From assembly GCF_043876835.1 (NCBI RefSeq), contig NZ_JBAWJZ010000007.1, positions 124,001 to 188,000 on the forward strand: a DNA stretch of 64,000 bases. Reading direction: 5' to 3'. Shown here piece by piece: positions 16,640 through 25,352 of this stretch. Every line of letters starts with the position of its first letter. Within the stretch, counting starts at the first letter, position 1. This DNA comes from Yeosuana sp043876835. Lineage in GTDB: Bacteria; Bacteroidota; Bacteroidia; Flavobacteriales; Flavobacteriaceae. The position numbers and the translations under genes were made by a program. Below the pieces are notes generated by a model. That model did no database searches. It was not told where the DNA came from and worked only from the letters and a program-made list of their open reading frames with translations.

Positions 16640-17299
16640 TTAATTCTTATCTTCCAATAAAGGCACAAAACGAAATTCTCCAAATTCATGCTGCTCAAAT
16701 TCTTTAGTATCCTTTCTAATGTATAAGGTCATAACCTGAACATTTTCACCAACAGGAATTACCAACCTTCCTCCTATTTTTAATTGATTCAATAAAGGCT
16801 TGGGGACAAAAGGTGCACCAGCCGTTACAATAATACTATCAAAAGGAGCTTCTTCTTCTAAGCCTTTATAGCCATCACCAAAAATAAGTTTTTTGGCACG
16901 ATACCCAAGTTTAGGTAAAAATATACTGGTTTTTTTAAACAACTCCAATTGACGTTCAACACTAAAAACTTTTGCCCCTAATTCACACAAAACAGCTGTT
17001 TGGTAGCCACTTCCTGTACCTATTTCAAGAATCTTATCTTCCTTTTTAACTTCCAATAGTTCTGTTTGAAAGGCTACTGTATAAGGTTGTGATATGGTTT
17101 GGTCTGCAGCAATAGGAAATGCTTTATCTTGATACGCATGGTCTAAAAAACTCGAATCCATAAACAAATGTCGAGGAACATTGCCAATGGCTTTTAAAAC
17201 ATTTACATCCTTTATTCCTTTGGTTTTTAAAACATTAACCAGTTGTTGTCTTAATCCTTTATGCTTAAATGAGTCTTTCAATTTTCGTCTTCTTTTCAA
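16640..17299 (-). CDS. pcm: Protein-L-isoaspartate O-methyltransferase
   Basis: 219 residues. PCMT family: PRHLF, DQTISQPYTVAFQTELL (substrate region), SAM motif I ILEIGTGSGYQTAVL (about 90-104), post-I FSVER and motif II/III around DSIIVTAGAP. It methylates isoaspartate in damaged proteins as the first step of repair, using S-adenosylmethionine. The frame has no ATG ahead of the conserved part, and a TAA lies five codons upstream, so TTG at 17299 (or a second TTG six codons later) is the start. Convergent with the preceding DUF4440 gene. Confidence 0.92.
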   Translation of the reverse strand: MKRRRKLKDSFKHKGLRQQLVNVLKTKGIKDVNVLKAIGNVPRHLFMDSSFLDHAYQDKAFPIAADQTISQPYTVAFQTELLEVKKEDKILEIGTGSGYQTAVLCELGAKVFSVERQLELFKKTSIFLPKLGYRAKKLIFGDGYKGLEEEAPFDSIIVTAGAPFVPKPLLNQLKIGGRLVIPVGENVQVMTLYIRKDTKEFEQHEFGEFRFVPLLEDKN

Positions 17300-17411
17300 G
17301 TCTAAAATTAGTTAAACATTTTAGCTAAAAACAATTTATTTAAGATTAATTTTTCACAATTAATAGATAAAATTTTAGAAGATTATTATGAATTTCAAGC
17401 GTTAAATATGT

Positions 17412-17419
17412 TATTTTTG
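17412..17419 (+). promoter_or_regulatory. Predicted -7 box
   Basis: TATTTTTG matches TAnnTTTG, 18 nt before the ATG at 17438, a normal distance for a short leader. It would drive the oxidoreductase and 3-hydroxybutyryl-CoA dehydrogenase genes. Confidence 0.5.
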
Positions 17420-17437
17420 TTGAAAACCTAAATAAAA

Positions 17438-18400
17438 ATGCTAAAAGCTGGTGTTCTAGGTGCTGGTCACCTTGGGAAAATACATTTAAGACTTCTCAAT
17501 CAATCTGAAAAATATAACCTCGTAGGATTTTATGATCCTGATACTGAAAACGGTAAAAAAGTGGAAGCAGAATTTGGATACAAATTATTCCATTCCGTTG
17601 AAGATTTAATAAATGCTGTTGATGTGGTAGATATTGTTACTCCCACACTTTCTCATTATGATTGCGCGATTCAAGCTATATCAAAAGGGAAACATATATT
17701 TATTGAAAAACCTATAACCAATACCGTTGAAGAAGCTGAACATATTAGATCCATTTTAGCAGAAAATCATGTTAAAGGACAAGTAGGACATGTTGAACGT
17801 TTTAATCCTGCCTTCACTGCTGTTAAAAATGATATTCATGAACCTATGTTTATTGAAACCCATAGATTGGCCGAATTTAATCCTCGTGGCACAGATGTTC
17901 CAGTAGTTTTAGATTTAATGATTCATGATATCGATATTATTTTAAGTGTCGTTAAATCAAAAGTTAAACACATTTCGGCAAGCGGTGTTTCAGTTATAAG
18001 TGACACACCCGATATTGCCAATGCACGTATTGAATTTGAAAATGGTTGTGTTGCCAATTTAACAGCTAGCAGAATTTCATTAAAAAACATGCGCAAAACA
18101 CGTTTCTTCCAAAAAGACGCCTATATATCAGTTGACTTTTTAGAGAAAAAATGTGAAGTCGTTAAAATGAAGGATGCTCCTGAAATCCCTGGAGATTTCG
18201 ATATGATACTTCAAAATGCAGAAGGTGTTAAAAAACAAATCTATTTTGACAATCCGGACATAGCAGGCAACAATGCCATTTTAGATGAATTGGAAACTTT
18301 TGCAGATGCTATAAATAATAACACAAAGCCTATTGTAACACTTCACGATGGTACCGAAGCATTGCGTGTTGCAACTCAAATAATAAATTGTTTTAAATAA
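17438..18400 (+). CDS. Gfo/Idh/MocA family oxidoreductase
   Basis: 320 residues. N-terminal Rossmann fold with GAGHLGKIHLRLL (residues 8-20) and the family motif EKPITNTVEEAEHI (about 91-104), followed by the C-terminal alpha/beta domain with GHVERFNPAF (about 125-134) and DLMIHDIDIILS (about 165), where the HD motif holds the usual catalytic histidine. An NAD(P)-dependent sugar or other polyol oxidoreductase; GHVERFNPA is common in UDP-N-acetylglucosamine 3-dehydrogenase-like members, but the substrate cannot be fixed. Stop and next start are 10 bp apart. Confidence 0.88.
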   Translation: MLKAGVLGAGHLGKIHLRLLNQSEKYNLVGFYDPDTENGKKVEAEFGYKLFHSVEDLINAVDVVDIVTPTLSHYDCAIQAISKGKHIFIEKPITNTVEEAEHIRSILAENHVKGQVGHVERFNPAFTAVKNDIHEPMFIETHRLAEFNPRGTDVPVVLDLMIHDIDIILSVVKSKVKHISASGVSVISDTPDIANARIEFENGCVANLTASRISLKNMRKTRFFQKDAYISVDFLEKKCEVVKMKDAPEIPGDFDMILQNAEGVKKQIYFDNPDIAGNNAILDELETFADAINNNTKPIVTLHDGTEALRVATQIINCFK

Positions 18401-18410
18401 AATTTTCATA

Positions 18411-19301
18411 ATGAAAAATGTTGCAGTAATTGGTGCAGGAACCATGGGAAATGGCATTGCGCATGCATTTGCACAAAGCGGATTTAGAGTTCAACTTATT
18501 GATGTAAGTGAAATTGCCTTAAAAAAAGGCATTGAAACCATTACCAATAATTTGAACAGAATGGTTAGCAAAGAAACCATTACTGAAGCTCAAAAAGAAG
18601 AAACGCTTTCAAATATTTCGACCTTTACAAATATTACAGAAGGTGTTGAATATGCTAGTTTGGTTGTAGAAGCAGCTACCGAAAATATTGATTTAAAACT
18701 GAAAATTTTCAAACAGTTAGATGAAGCTTGTCCAGAAGGAACTATTCTTGCTACAAACACATCATCTATTTCAATCACTCAAATTGCATCGGTAACTTCA
18801 AGACCAGACCATGTTATTGGTATGCATTTTATGAATCCGGTTCCTATTATGAAACTGGTAGAAATCATCAGAGGTTATAATACCAGCGACGAAGTGACAA
18901 AAATTATTATGGATTTATCAAAAACCTTAGGAAAAATTCCTGTAGAAGTGAATGATTATCCGGGTTTTGTGGCCAATCGCATATTAATGCCAATGCTTAA
19001 TGAATCTATTGAAACATTATATAATGGTGTTGCTGGTGTTTATGAAATTGATACGGTTATGAAACTTGGTATGGTACATCCAATGGGTCCATTACAGTTA
19101 GCTGATTTTATTGGATTAGACGTTTGCTTGTCTATTTTAAACGTAATGTATGAAGGTTTTAAAAACCCTAAATACGCTCCTTGCCCATTATTGGTAAATA
19201 TGGTACGTGCCGGTAAATTAGGCGTAAAATCTGGTGAAGGTTTTTACGATTATTCCGAAAGCAAAAAGGCTGAAAAAGTTGCAAAACAATTTTTAAAATA
19301 A
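18411..19301 (+). CDS. 3-hydroxybutyryl-CoA dehydrogenase
   Basis: 296 residues, the usual length for Hbd/PaaH. NAD-binding motif IGAGTMGNGIAHAFA (6-20), DVSE at the end of strand beta-2, ATNTSSISIT (with catalytic serine, about 116-125), GMHFMNPVPIMKLVEII (catalytic His139-region and the H-F-x-N-P motif) and the C-terminal dimer domain with MGPLQLADFIGLD. It oxidises 3-hydroxyacyl-CoA with NAD+, in fatty acid degradation or butanoate metabolism. In an operon with the Gfo/Idh/MocA gene. Confidence 0.93.
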   Translation: MKNVAVIGAGTMGNGIAHAFAQSGFRVQLIDVSEIALKKGIETITNNLNRMVSKETITEAQKEETLSNISTFTNITEGVEYASLVVEAATENIDLKLKIFKQLDEACPEGTILATNTSSISITQIASVTSRPDHVIGMHFMNPVPIMKLVEIIRGYNTSDEVTKIIMDLSKTLGKIPVEVNDYPGFVANRILMPMLNESIETLYNGVAGVYEIDTVMKLGMVHPMGPLQLADFIGLDVCLSILNVMYEGFKNPKYAPCPLLVNMVRAGKLGVKSGEGFYDYSESKKAEKVAKQFLK

Positions 19302-19310
19302 AATAATAAT

Positions 19311-19394
19311 GTCATTGCGAAACTTTTAAAAAAAGTTGTGGCAATCTATTTGCTTTAAAAAAGATTACCACGTCGTTTTACTCCTCGTAATGAC
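19311..19394. repeat. Long imperfect palindrome (GTCATTGCGA family)
   Basis: Outer arms GTCATTGCGA (19311-19320) and TCGTAATGAC (19385-19394) match 9 of 10; inner arms GTGGCAATCT (19338-19347) and AGATTACCAC (19362-19371) match 9 of 10. The element fills the gap between two plus-strand genes. A dispersed REP-like intergenic repeat by structure; other copies are not in the window. Confidence 0.75.
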
Positions 19395-19405
19395 GAGAAA
19401 AATAT

Positions 19406-20644
19406 ATGGCAAAAGTAATTCCATTTAAAGCAGTTCGTCCTACACGAGATAAAGTAAGTTTGGTAGCATCACGATCTTACCAAAGTTACACACAAGCAGA
19501 ACTGGAAGCACGACTGGATTACAATCCGTTTTCATTTTTACATGTTGTTAATCCGGGTTATCGTTATAACAAAACCATTTCAGGGAAAGAGCGATATAAT
19601 CTGGTAAAAAACAGATATTTAGAATTTAAAGAAGATTCCGTTTTTATTCAGGATAAAAAACCAAGCTATTATGTCTACAAAATTGTAAACAGAGAAGGTT
19701 ATTCGTTTTCAGGAATTATTGCAGCTACAAGTGCTGAAGATTATGAAATGGATATTATTAAAAAACACGAAGACACAATTGAATACAGAGAACATATTTT
19801 TAAAGATTACTTGAAAGTTGTTGGCTTTAATGCTGAACCCGTTTTACTTACCTATCCAGACAATACCGTTATTGACACCATTATATCAAACATTCAAAAA
19901 GACAGAGCCGAATTTGAATTCACCACTACTTACAGAGATACTCATTATTTGTGGTTACTGAATGATAAAGAAACTGTTAAGATTATTCAGAAAGAGTTTG
20001 AAACCATAGAAACCATTTATATTGCTGACGGACATCATCGTTCGGCATCTTCTTATTTATTATCAAAGGATTTAAAAACTCAAAATAAAAACCATACCGG
20101 AAATGAACCTTATAATTATTTTATGAGTTATTTAATTCCAGAATCACATCTAAAAATTCATGAGTTTAACAGGTTAGTAAAAGATTTGAATGGATTATCA
20201 AAAGAAGCTTTCTTAATAAGGTTAGACACCAAGTTTCGTATTGAAAACAGAGGAAAAGAGTTATATAAACCTAATAAAAAACATCACTTCTGTATGTATT
20301 TAGATGGTGAATTTTACTCGTTATACTTAAGAAAAAGTAATTATTCCTTTCACACCTCTTTAGATGCTTTAGATACACAAATCTTATACAAAACTATTTT
20401 AGAACCACTTTTAGGCATTACAGATTTACGAAATGACACCAGAATTGACTATTCTTTTGGGAAGAATGATTTAGTGAATATAAAAAGCAAAATAGATTCC
20501 GGTGAATTCAAGGTTGGATTCGGTTTGGTTCCCATAACAATAAACGAAATGAAAGCCATAGCAAATGATGGTTTAACTATGCCACCAAAAAGTACCTATA
20601 TTGAGCCTAAACTAAGAAGTGGCGTTACTATTTACGAATTTTAA
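19406..20644 (+). CDS. DUF1015 family protein
   Basis: 412 residues. Recognised by its N-terminus (IPFKAVRPTRDKVSLVASRSYQSY) and the ADGHHRSASS motif (about 210-219), the core of the family, plus the C-terminal DLRNDTRIDYSFG and LTMPPKSTYIEPKLRSG. The D-G-H-H-R motif recalls ParB-superfamily serine kinases, and in many Bacteroidota this gene lies beside serC and serA; here those genes are about 19 kb away. The biochemical role is inferred only from this. Four bases separate it from the next gene, so the two are cotranscribed. Confidence 0.88.
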   Translation: MAKVIPFKAVRPTRDKVSLVASRSYQSYTQAELEARLDYNPFSFLHVVNPGYRYNKTISGKERYNLVKNRYLEFKEDSVFIQDKKPSYYVYKIVNREGYSFSGIIAATSAEDYEMDIIKKHEDTIEYREHIFKDYLKVVGFNAEPVLLTYPDNTVIDTIISNIQKDRAEFEFTTTYRDTHYLWLLNDKETVKIIQKEFETIETIYIADGHHRSASSYLLSKDLKTQNKNHTGNEPYNYFMSYLIPESHLKIHEFNRLVKDLNGLSKEAFLIRLDTKFRIENRGKELYKPNKKHHFCMYLDGEFYSLYLRKSNYSFHTSLDALDTQILYKTILEPLLGITDLRNDTRIDYSFGKNDLVNIKSKIDSGEFKVGFGLVPITINEMKAIANDGLTMPPKSTYIEPKLRSGVTIYEF

Positions 20645-20647
20645 ACT

Positions 20648-21319
20648 ATGGCAATAAAAGAAAATCTTAATTATATAAAATCTTCATTACCTAAACATGT
20701 AACTCTTGTAGCAGTTTCAAAAACAAAACCTATATCTGACTTGATGGAAGCTTACAATGCTGGTCAACGCATTTTTGGTGAAAATAAAATCCAGGAAATG
20801 GCTGATAAGCATGAAGCGATGCCAAAAGATATTGAATGGCAAATGATTGGCCATGTTCAAAAGAACAAAGTGAAATACATGGCGCCTTTTGTGTCATTAA
20901 TTCATGGCGTTGATGACATAAAGCTCTTGGAAGAAATCAATAAACAAGCCATAAAACATGATAGAGTCATTGATTGTTTACTTCAAATTAAAATAGCTTC
21001 AGAAGATTCAAAATTTGGAATGAAGCCTAATGATGCGTCTGATTTAATACAATCAGAAGTCTTTTCAGAATTAAAAAATATTAGAATTATGGGAGTCATG
21101 GGAATGGCAACGTTTACTGACGATGAAAATCAAATAAAAAAAGAATTTCAGTTATTAAAGCACACCTTTAATACTTTAAAACCATTAGAATCCTTTAACT
21201 TTAAACCTGAAATTATTTCCATGGGAATGAGTGGTGATTATCAACTTGCCATTGAGTGTGGCAGTACTATGATTCGTGTTGGAAGTAGTATATTTGGAGA
21301 ACGAGATTATTCAATTTAA
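20648..21319 (+). CDS. YggS/PLPBP family pyridoxal phosphate-binding protein
   Basis: 223 residues. PLP lysine in LVAVSKTKPI (about 19-28), FGENKIQEMADKH, EWQMIGHVQKNKVKYM and C-terminal MGMSGDYQLAIECGSTMIRVGSSIFGER, all signatures of the family. The protein buffers pyridoxal phosphate and affects amino acid balance; no enzyme activity is known. It stands between DUF1015 and the exonuclease/GIY-YIG gene, all closely spaced on the plus strand. Confidence 0.95.
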   Translation: MAIKENLNYIKSSLPKHVTLVAVSKTKPISDLMEAYNAGQRIFGENKIQEMADKHEAMPKDIEWQMIGHVQKNKVKYMAPFVSLIHGVDDIKLLEEINKQAIKHDRVIDCLLQIKIASEDSKFGMKPNDASDLIQSEVFSELKNIRIMGVMGMATFTDDENQIKKEFQLLKHTFNTLKPLESFNFKPEIISMGMSGDYQLAIECGSTMIRVGSSIFGERDYSI

Positions 21320-21336
21320 TTCAGCTTAATCAATTT

Positions 21337-22704
21337 TTGTACGCAATATTAGACATAGAAACCACTGGAGGCAAATATAATGAAGAAGGCATTACAGAAA
21401 TTGCAATCTATAAATATGATGGTCACCAGGTTGTCGATCAATTTATAAGTCTTATAAATCCTGAGCGAGAAATACAGCCTTTTGTTGTAAATCTTACAGG
21501 GATCAATAGCAGCATGTTACGTAATGCCCCTAAGTTTTATGAAGTTGCAAAACGTATTGTTGAAATTACAGATGATTGCATTTTAGTAGCCCACAATGCA
21601 CAATTTGATTACCGTATTTTAGTAACAGAATTTAGACGTTTAGGTTTTGATTTTAATCGAGAAACACTTTGTACAGTTGAATTGGCAAAAAATTTAATCC
21701 CTGATCAAGCATCATATAGTTTAGGAAAACTGGTTCGATCACTTGGTATTCCTGTAACAGACAGACATCGTGCTAATGGTGATGCTTTGGCAACAGTGAA
21801 ATTATTTAAAATGTTGCTTGATAAAGATTCAACAAAAAAAATCATTCAAGAATCTATTAGACTAAGTCCAAAACTACAATTAGAGCCCAGACATATCGAT
21901 ATTATTGAAAAAATGCCTTCAGCAACCGGTGTTTATTACATTCATAAAGCAGATGGTGAGATTATTTATATTGGAAAAAGCAATAATATTAAAAAACGCA
22001 TCAATCAGCATTTTACCAATACCAATCATAAATCAAAAAAAATTCAAATTCAGGCAACAGCTGTAACGTATGAAACTACAGGAAGTGAGTTGGTAGCATT
22101 GCTAAAAGAAAGCGAAGAGATAAAACGCAATAAACCTATATTCAATCGTGCTTTAAGAAGAACTATTTTCACTCACGCCTTATATAGTTTTGTTGATGAG
22201 GATAATTATATCAATTTAAAAATTGATAAAGTTGATGGCAGGAAAAAGCCAATTACAACCTTTAGCAACAGAGATAGTGCAAAAAGCTTTATTTTAAAAG
22301 CTATTGAAGACTACAATTTATGTCAAAAACTTACAGATATATACAAAACAAAAAGGAGCTGTTTTAAATACGATATAAAAGAGTGCAATGGTGCTTGTAT
22401 TGGAAAAGAACCAACGGAAGAGTATAACAAACGTGTTGAAGAATTCATACATAAAAACAGCTATAAAAATAAAAATATGGTTATTATTGATAGAGGTCGT
22501 GATATTGATGAACGTAGTGCTATCTATATTGAAAATGGTGTTTTTAAAGGCATTGGTTTTTTCAACTTAAACTATCAAATAAATAATGTAGATGTCTTAA
22601 AATCTTTTATCACTCCTATGGAAAATAATAGAGATACACAGCATATTATACAAAGCTATATGAGAAGAAATAAGCGATTGAAAATTATTCAACTTAACGA
22701 CTAA
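21337..22704 (+). CDS. Exonuclease (DnaQ-like) fused to a GIY-YIG nuclease domain
   Basis: 455 residues. N-terminal DEDDh exonuclease: Exo I AILDIETTGG (3-12), Exo II CILVAHNAQFDYRIL (about 85-99) and Exo III HRANGDALATVKL (about 148-160). The second half begins with a UvrC-type GIY-YIG domain (ATGVYYIHKADGEIIYIGKSNNIKKRINQHF, 196-226), with Y, Y, R and E residues in place, then a Cys-containing UvrC-like region (CFKYDIKECNGACIG, 346-360). Such fusions resemble Cho/UvrC N-terminal incision domains and likely act in DNA repair. Translation must begin at TTG 21337, since no ATG precedes the Exo I motif. Confidence 0.93.
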   Translation: MYAILDIETTGGKYNEEGITEIAIYKYDGHQVVDQFISLINPEREIQPFVVNLTGINSSMLRNAPKFYEVAKRIVEITDDCILVAHNAQFDYRILVTEFRRLGFDFNRETLCTVELAKNLIPDQASYSLGKLVRSLGIPVTDRHRANGDALATVKLFKMLLDKDSTKKIIQESIRLSPKLQLEPRHIDIIEKMPSATGVYYIHKADGEIIYIGKSNNIKKRINQHFTNTNHKSKKIQIQATAVTYETTGSELVALLKESEEIKRNKPIFNRALRRTIFTHALYSFVDEDNYINLKIDKVDGRKKPITTFSNRDSAKSFILKAIEDYNLCQKLTDIYKTKRSCFKYDIKECNGACIGKEPTEEYNKRVEEFIHKNSYKNKNMVIIDRGRDIDERSAIYIENGVFKGIGFFNLNYQINNVDVLKSFITPMENNRDTQHIIQSYMRRNKRLKIIQLND

Positions 22705-22738
22705 GAGTTGTTTTTAAATCTTTTCTTATCTTTAATTC

Positions 22739-23590
22739 ATGAGTAATACATCTAAAAGACATTGGAAAGTAAGACTTCATGAAATTATTTATGAAGCTGA
22801 TACTCCAGCTGGGAAATTATTTGATATTGTTTTACTCATTACAATTATAGCCAGTATTGTAATGGTTATGCTTGAAAGTGTTAAAAGCATTGATTCTAAA
22901 TACCATGATGTTTTAAATATTAGCGAATGGATTATTACCATTCTCTTCACTATTGAATACATAGCTAGAATAATAAGTGTAAAAAAGCCTTTAAATTATA
23001 TCACAAGCTTTTATGGAATCATTGATTTGTTATCAACCATTCCAAAATACCTTTCAATTTTATTTACAGGAACGCATGCTTTAGTGGCTTTAAGAGCCTT
23101 ACGTCTTTTAAGAGTGTTTAGAATATTAAAATTAGGCAGATACTTAGGCGCTTCAAACAACTTAGTATCCGCCTTAAAAGCAAGTCGCGCTAAAATATCT
23201 GTATTTTTATTTGCCGTCGTTATAGTTGCCATCATTTTAGGAACTATTATGTACATGATTGAAGGTGAAGAAAACGGATTTACAAATATTCCAAAAAGTG
23301 TGTACTGGTGTATCGTAACGCTTACAACTGTAGGATTTGGAGATATAGCACCTCAAACTCCTTTAGGGCAGTTTATTGCTGCTTTGGTTATGATTTTGGG
23401 TTATGGTATTATTGCTGTTCCAACGGGCATTGTGTCTGCTGAATATACAAGTTTAAGTAAAAACAAAGAAGATTCTAAAAAAATAGATGTTCATCTTAAT
23501 ACTCAATCTTGTCCTAACTGTTCTGCAGAAAACCATAAAGACAATGCAGAGTTTTGTTACAATTGCGGTCATAAATTAAACTATGAGTAA
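22739..23590 (+). CDS. Voltage-gated potassium channel-like ion transporter with C-terminal zinc ribbon
   Basis: 283 residues. Six membrane segments (S1 near 26-45, S2 62-80, S3 90-107, S4 115-136, S5 152-172, S6 211-231). S4 is R-rich at every third position (ALRALRLLRVFRILKLGR). The selectivity filter is TTVGFGD (196-202), the F variant of TVGYGD. After S6 comes a short linker and a C-terminal zinc ribbon: C258, C261, C273, C276 (CPNC and CYNCG). A tetrameric inner-membrane channel; the ribbon suggests a cytoplasmic regulatory or assembly role (inference). Its stop overlaps the miaA start by 8 nt. Confidence 0.92.
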   Translation: MSNTSKRHWKVRLHEIIYEADTPAGKLFDIVLLITIIASIVMVMLESVKSIDSKYHDVLNISEWIITILFTIEYIARIISVKKPLNYITSFYGIIDLLSTIPKYLSILFTGTHALVALRALRLLRVFRILKLGRYLGASNNLVSALKASRAKISVFLFAVVIVAIILGTIMYMIEGEENGFTNIPKSVYWCIVTLTTVGFGDIAPQTPLGQFIAALVMILGYGIIAVPTGIVSAEYTSLSKNKEDSKKIDVHLNTQSCPNCSAENHKDNAEFCYNCGHKLNYE

Positions 23591-24494
23591 ATATCTTATC
23601 TCTATTGTTGGACCAACAGCCATTGGCAAAACTTCTTTGAGTATTAAACTTGCCCAACATTTTAAAACTGAAATACTTTCAGCAGATTCAAGACAGTTTT
23701 TTAAAGAAATGACTATTGGAACAGCAGCACCTTCTGCTGAAGAATTGAATGCAGTTCAACATCATTTCATTCATCATAAATCAATTCAAGATGATTATAA
23801 TGTTGGTGCTTTTGAAGAAGATGCTATACAAACTCTTAATACATTATTTAAAACCCATGATGTTGTTGTAATGGTTGGTGGCTCTGGCCTTTATGTGGAC
23901 GCTATTACAAATGGATTGGATGATTTTCCTAAAGTTGACGATAGCATTAGAGTTCAATTAAATAAAGATTTTGAAACAAAAGGCATCACTTACTTACAAG
24001 AACAACTTGAAACGTTAGATATTCAAAGTTATAATTCAATTGCCATTGACAATCCTCACAGAGTTATAAGAGCTCTAGAAATTTGTATTGGAACTGGAAA
24101 ACCATATTCATCCTTTTTAAATAAAAATAAAGCCAAAAGAGACTTTAAAACAATCACACTTGGATTAACAGCCGATAGAGAAATTATATATAACCGTATC
24201 AATATGCGTGTTGACCTAATGATTCAACAAGGTTTGGTAAACGAAGCTAAAACTTTATATCCTTATAAAGCGTTAAACGCTTTAAATACCGTTGGCTATA
24301 AAGAATTATTCAATTATTTTGATGGTAACTGGACCCTAGATTTTGCAATTTCTGAAATAAAAAAAAATACTCGCCGTTTTGCAAAAAGACAATTAACCTG
24401 GTTTAGAAAAGACCAACCAATTTTGTGGTTTGATTATGAAATCCCAATTGAAAAAATTATTTCAGAATTAAACGCTAAAATTAAGCAACAATAA
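23583..24494 (+). CDS. miaA: tRNA dimethylallyltransferase
   Basis: 303 residues. P-loop GPTAIGKTSL (10-19), catalytic DSRQFF (about 35-40), TAAPSAEE, GGSGLYVDAI (about 99-108) and NPHRVIRALEI mark the MiaA family. It transfers dimethylallyl to A37 of tRNAs reading UNN codons. Starts within the end of the ion channel gene (overlap 23583-23590), so the two are translationally coupled. Length normal. Confidence 0.97.
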   Translation: MSKYLISIVGPTAIGKTSLSIKLAQHFKTEILSADSRQFFKEMTIGTAAPSAEELNAVQHHFIHHKSIQDDYNVGAFEEDAIQTLNTLFKTHDVVVMVGGSGLYVDAITNGLDDFPKVDDSIRVQLNKDFETKGITYLQEQLETLDIQSYNSIAIDNPHRVIRALEICIGTGKPYSSFLNKNKAKRDFKTITLGLTADREIIYNRINMRVDLMIQQGLVNEAKTLYPYKALNALNTVGYKELFNYFDGNWTLDFAISEIKKNTRRFAKRQLTWFRKDQPILWFDYEIPIEKIISELNAKIKQQ

Positions 24495-24516
24495 ATTCTG
24501 CACTACTATTTTTTAC

Positions 24517-24524
24517 TATTTTTG
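24517..24524 (+). promoter_or_regulatory. Predicted -7 box of the TerC gene
   Basis: TATTTTTG, a full match to TAnnTTTG, 22 nt upstream of the ATG at 24547. No clear -33 box. Confidence 0.4.
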
Positions 24525-24546
24525 ATAAAATTTCTTAAAGATTTTC

Positions 24547-25341
24547 ATGTTAGACTTTTTATTTACAAGTGACGCCATAATGGCTCTGCTTACCTTAACG
24601 TTTTTAGAGATTATCTTAGGAATCGACAATATTGTATTTATCTCCATAGCTGCCAATAAATTACCCGAGAACCAACGTAGTAAAGCCACAAATATTGGAT
24701 TATTACTCGCTATGGTTCAACGGATTATTCTTCTGTTTTTTGTATCGTTTTTGATTAGCTTAAAAGATCCATTTTATACTATAGAAACCAGTTGGTTTCA
24801 TGTTGCCATAAGTTGGCAATCTATTATTTTGTTTGGAGGAGGCTTGTTTTTAATTTATAAAAGCACTTCTGAAATTCATGAGAAAGTAGAATCTCCAAAA
24901 CAAGATGAAAATGAATTGAAAGGAAAAAAAATAAAATCCTTATCACAAGCTATTGTTCAAATTTTAATTATTGATTTTATATTCTCCATAGATTCTATTT
25001 TAACGGCTGTAGGCATGACTAATGGATTACATGAAAATCATAATTACAATTTAGTTTTAATGATTATTGCTGTGGTTATTTCAATAGGAATCATGATAGG
25101 GTTTGCAAATCCTATTAGAAAGTTTATTGATGCGCACCCAAGTATGCAACTTTTAGGGTTAGCCTTTTTAATATTAATTGGTTTTATGCTAATAACTGAA
25201 GCCGCTCATTTATCGCACACTAAATTATTTGGAAATATGGTTGGTGCTATTCCAAAAGGCTATTTATATTTTGCCATAGCCTTCTCATTATTTGTTGAAT
25301 TTCTGAGTTTTAGAATTGATAAAAATTCTAAAAAAGATTAA
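24547..25341 (+). CDS. TerC family integral membrane protein
   Basis: 264 residues, about seven membrane helices. Conserved acidic residues lie in the membrane segments: FLEIILGIDNIVFISI (about 18-33) and IIDFIFSIDSILTAVGMTNG (about 140-159), the two family motifs E-x-x-L-x-x-D-N and D-x-x-F-S-x-D-S. The family is linked to tellurium resistance and, more recently, to manganese export to exported metalloenzymes. Single gene, convergent with parC (11 bp apart). Confidence 0.92.
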   Translation: MLDFLFTSDAIMALLTLTFLEIILGIDNIVFISIAANKLPENQRSKATNIGLLLAMVQRIILLFFVSFLISLKDPFYTIETSWFHVAISWQSIILFGGGLFLIYKSTSEIHEKVESPKQDENELKGKKIKSLSQAIVQILIIDFIFSIDSILTAVGMTNGLHENHNYNLVLMIIAVVISIGIMIGFANPIRKFIDAHPSMQLLGLAFLILIGFMLITEAAHLSHTKLFGNMVGAIPKGYLYFAIAFSLFVEFLSFRIDKNSKKD

Positions 25342-25352
25342 GTGATTAAAAA

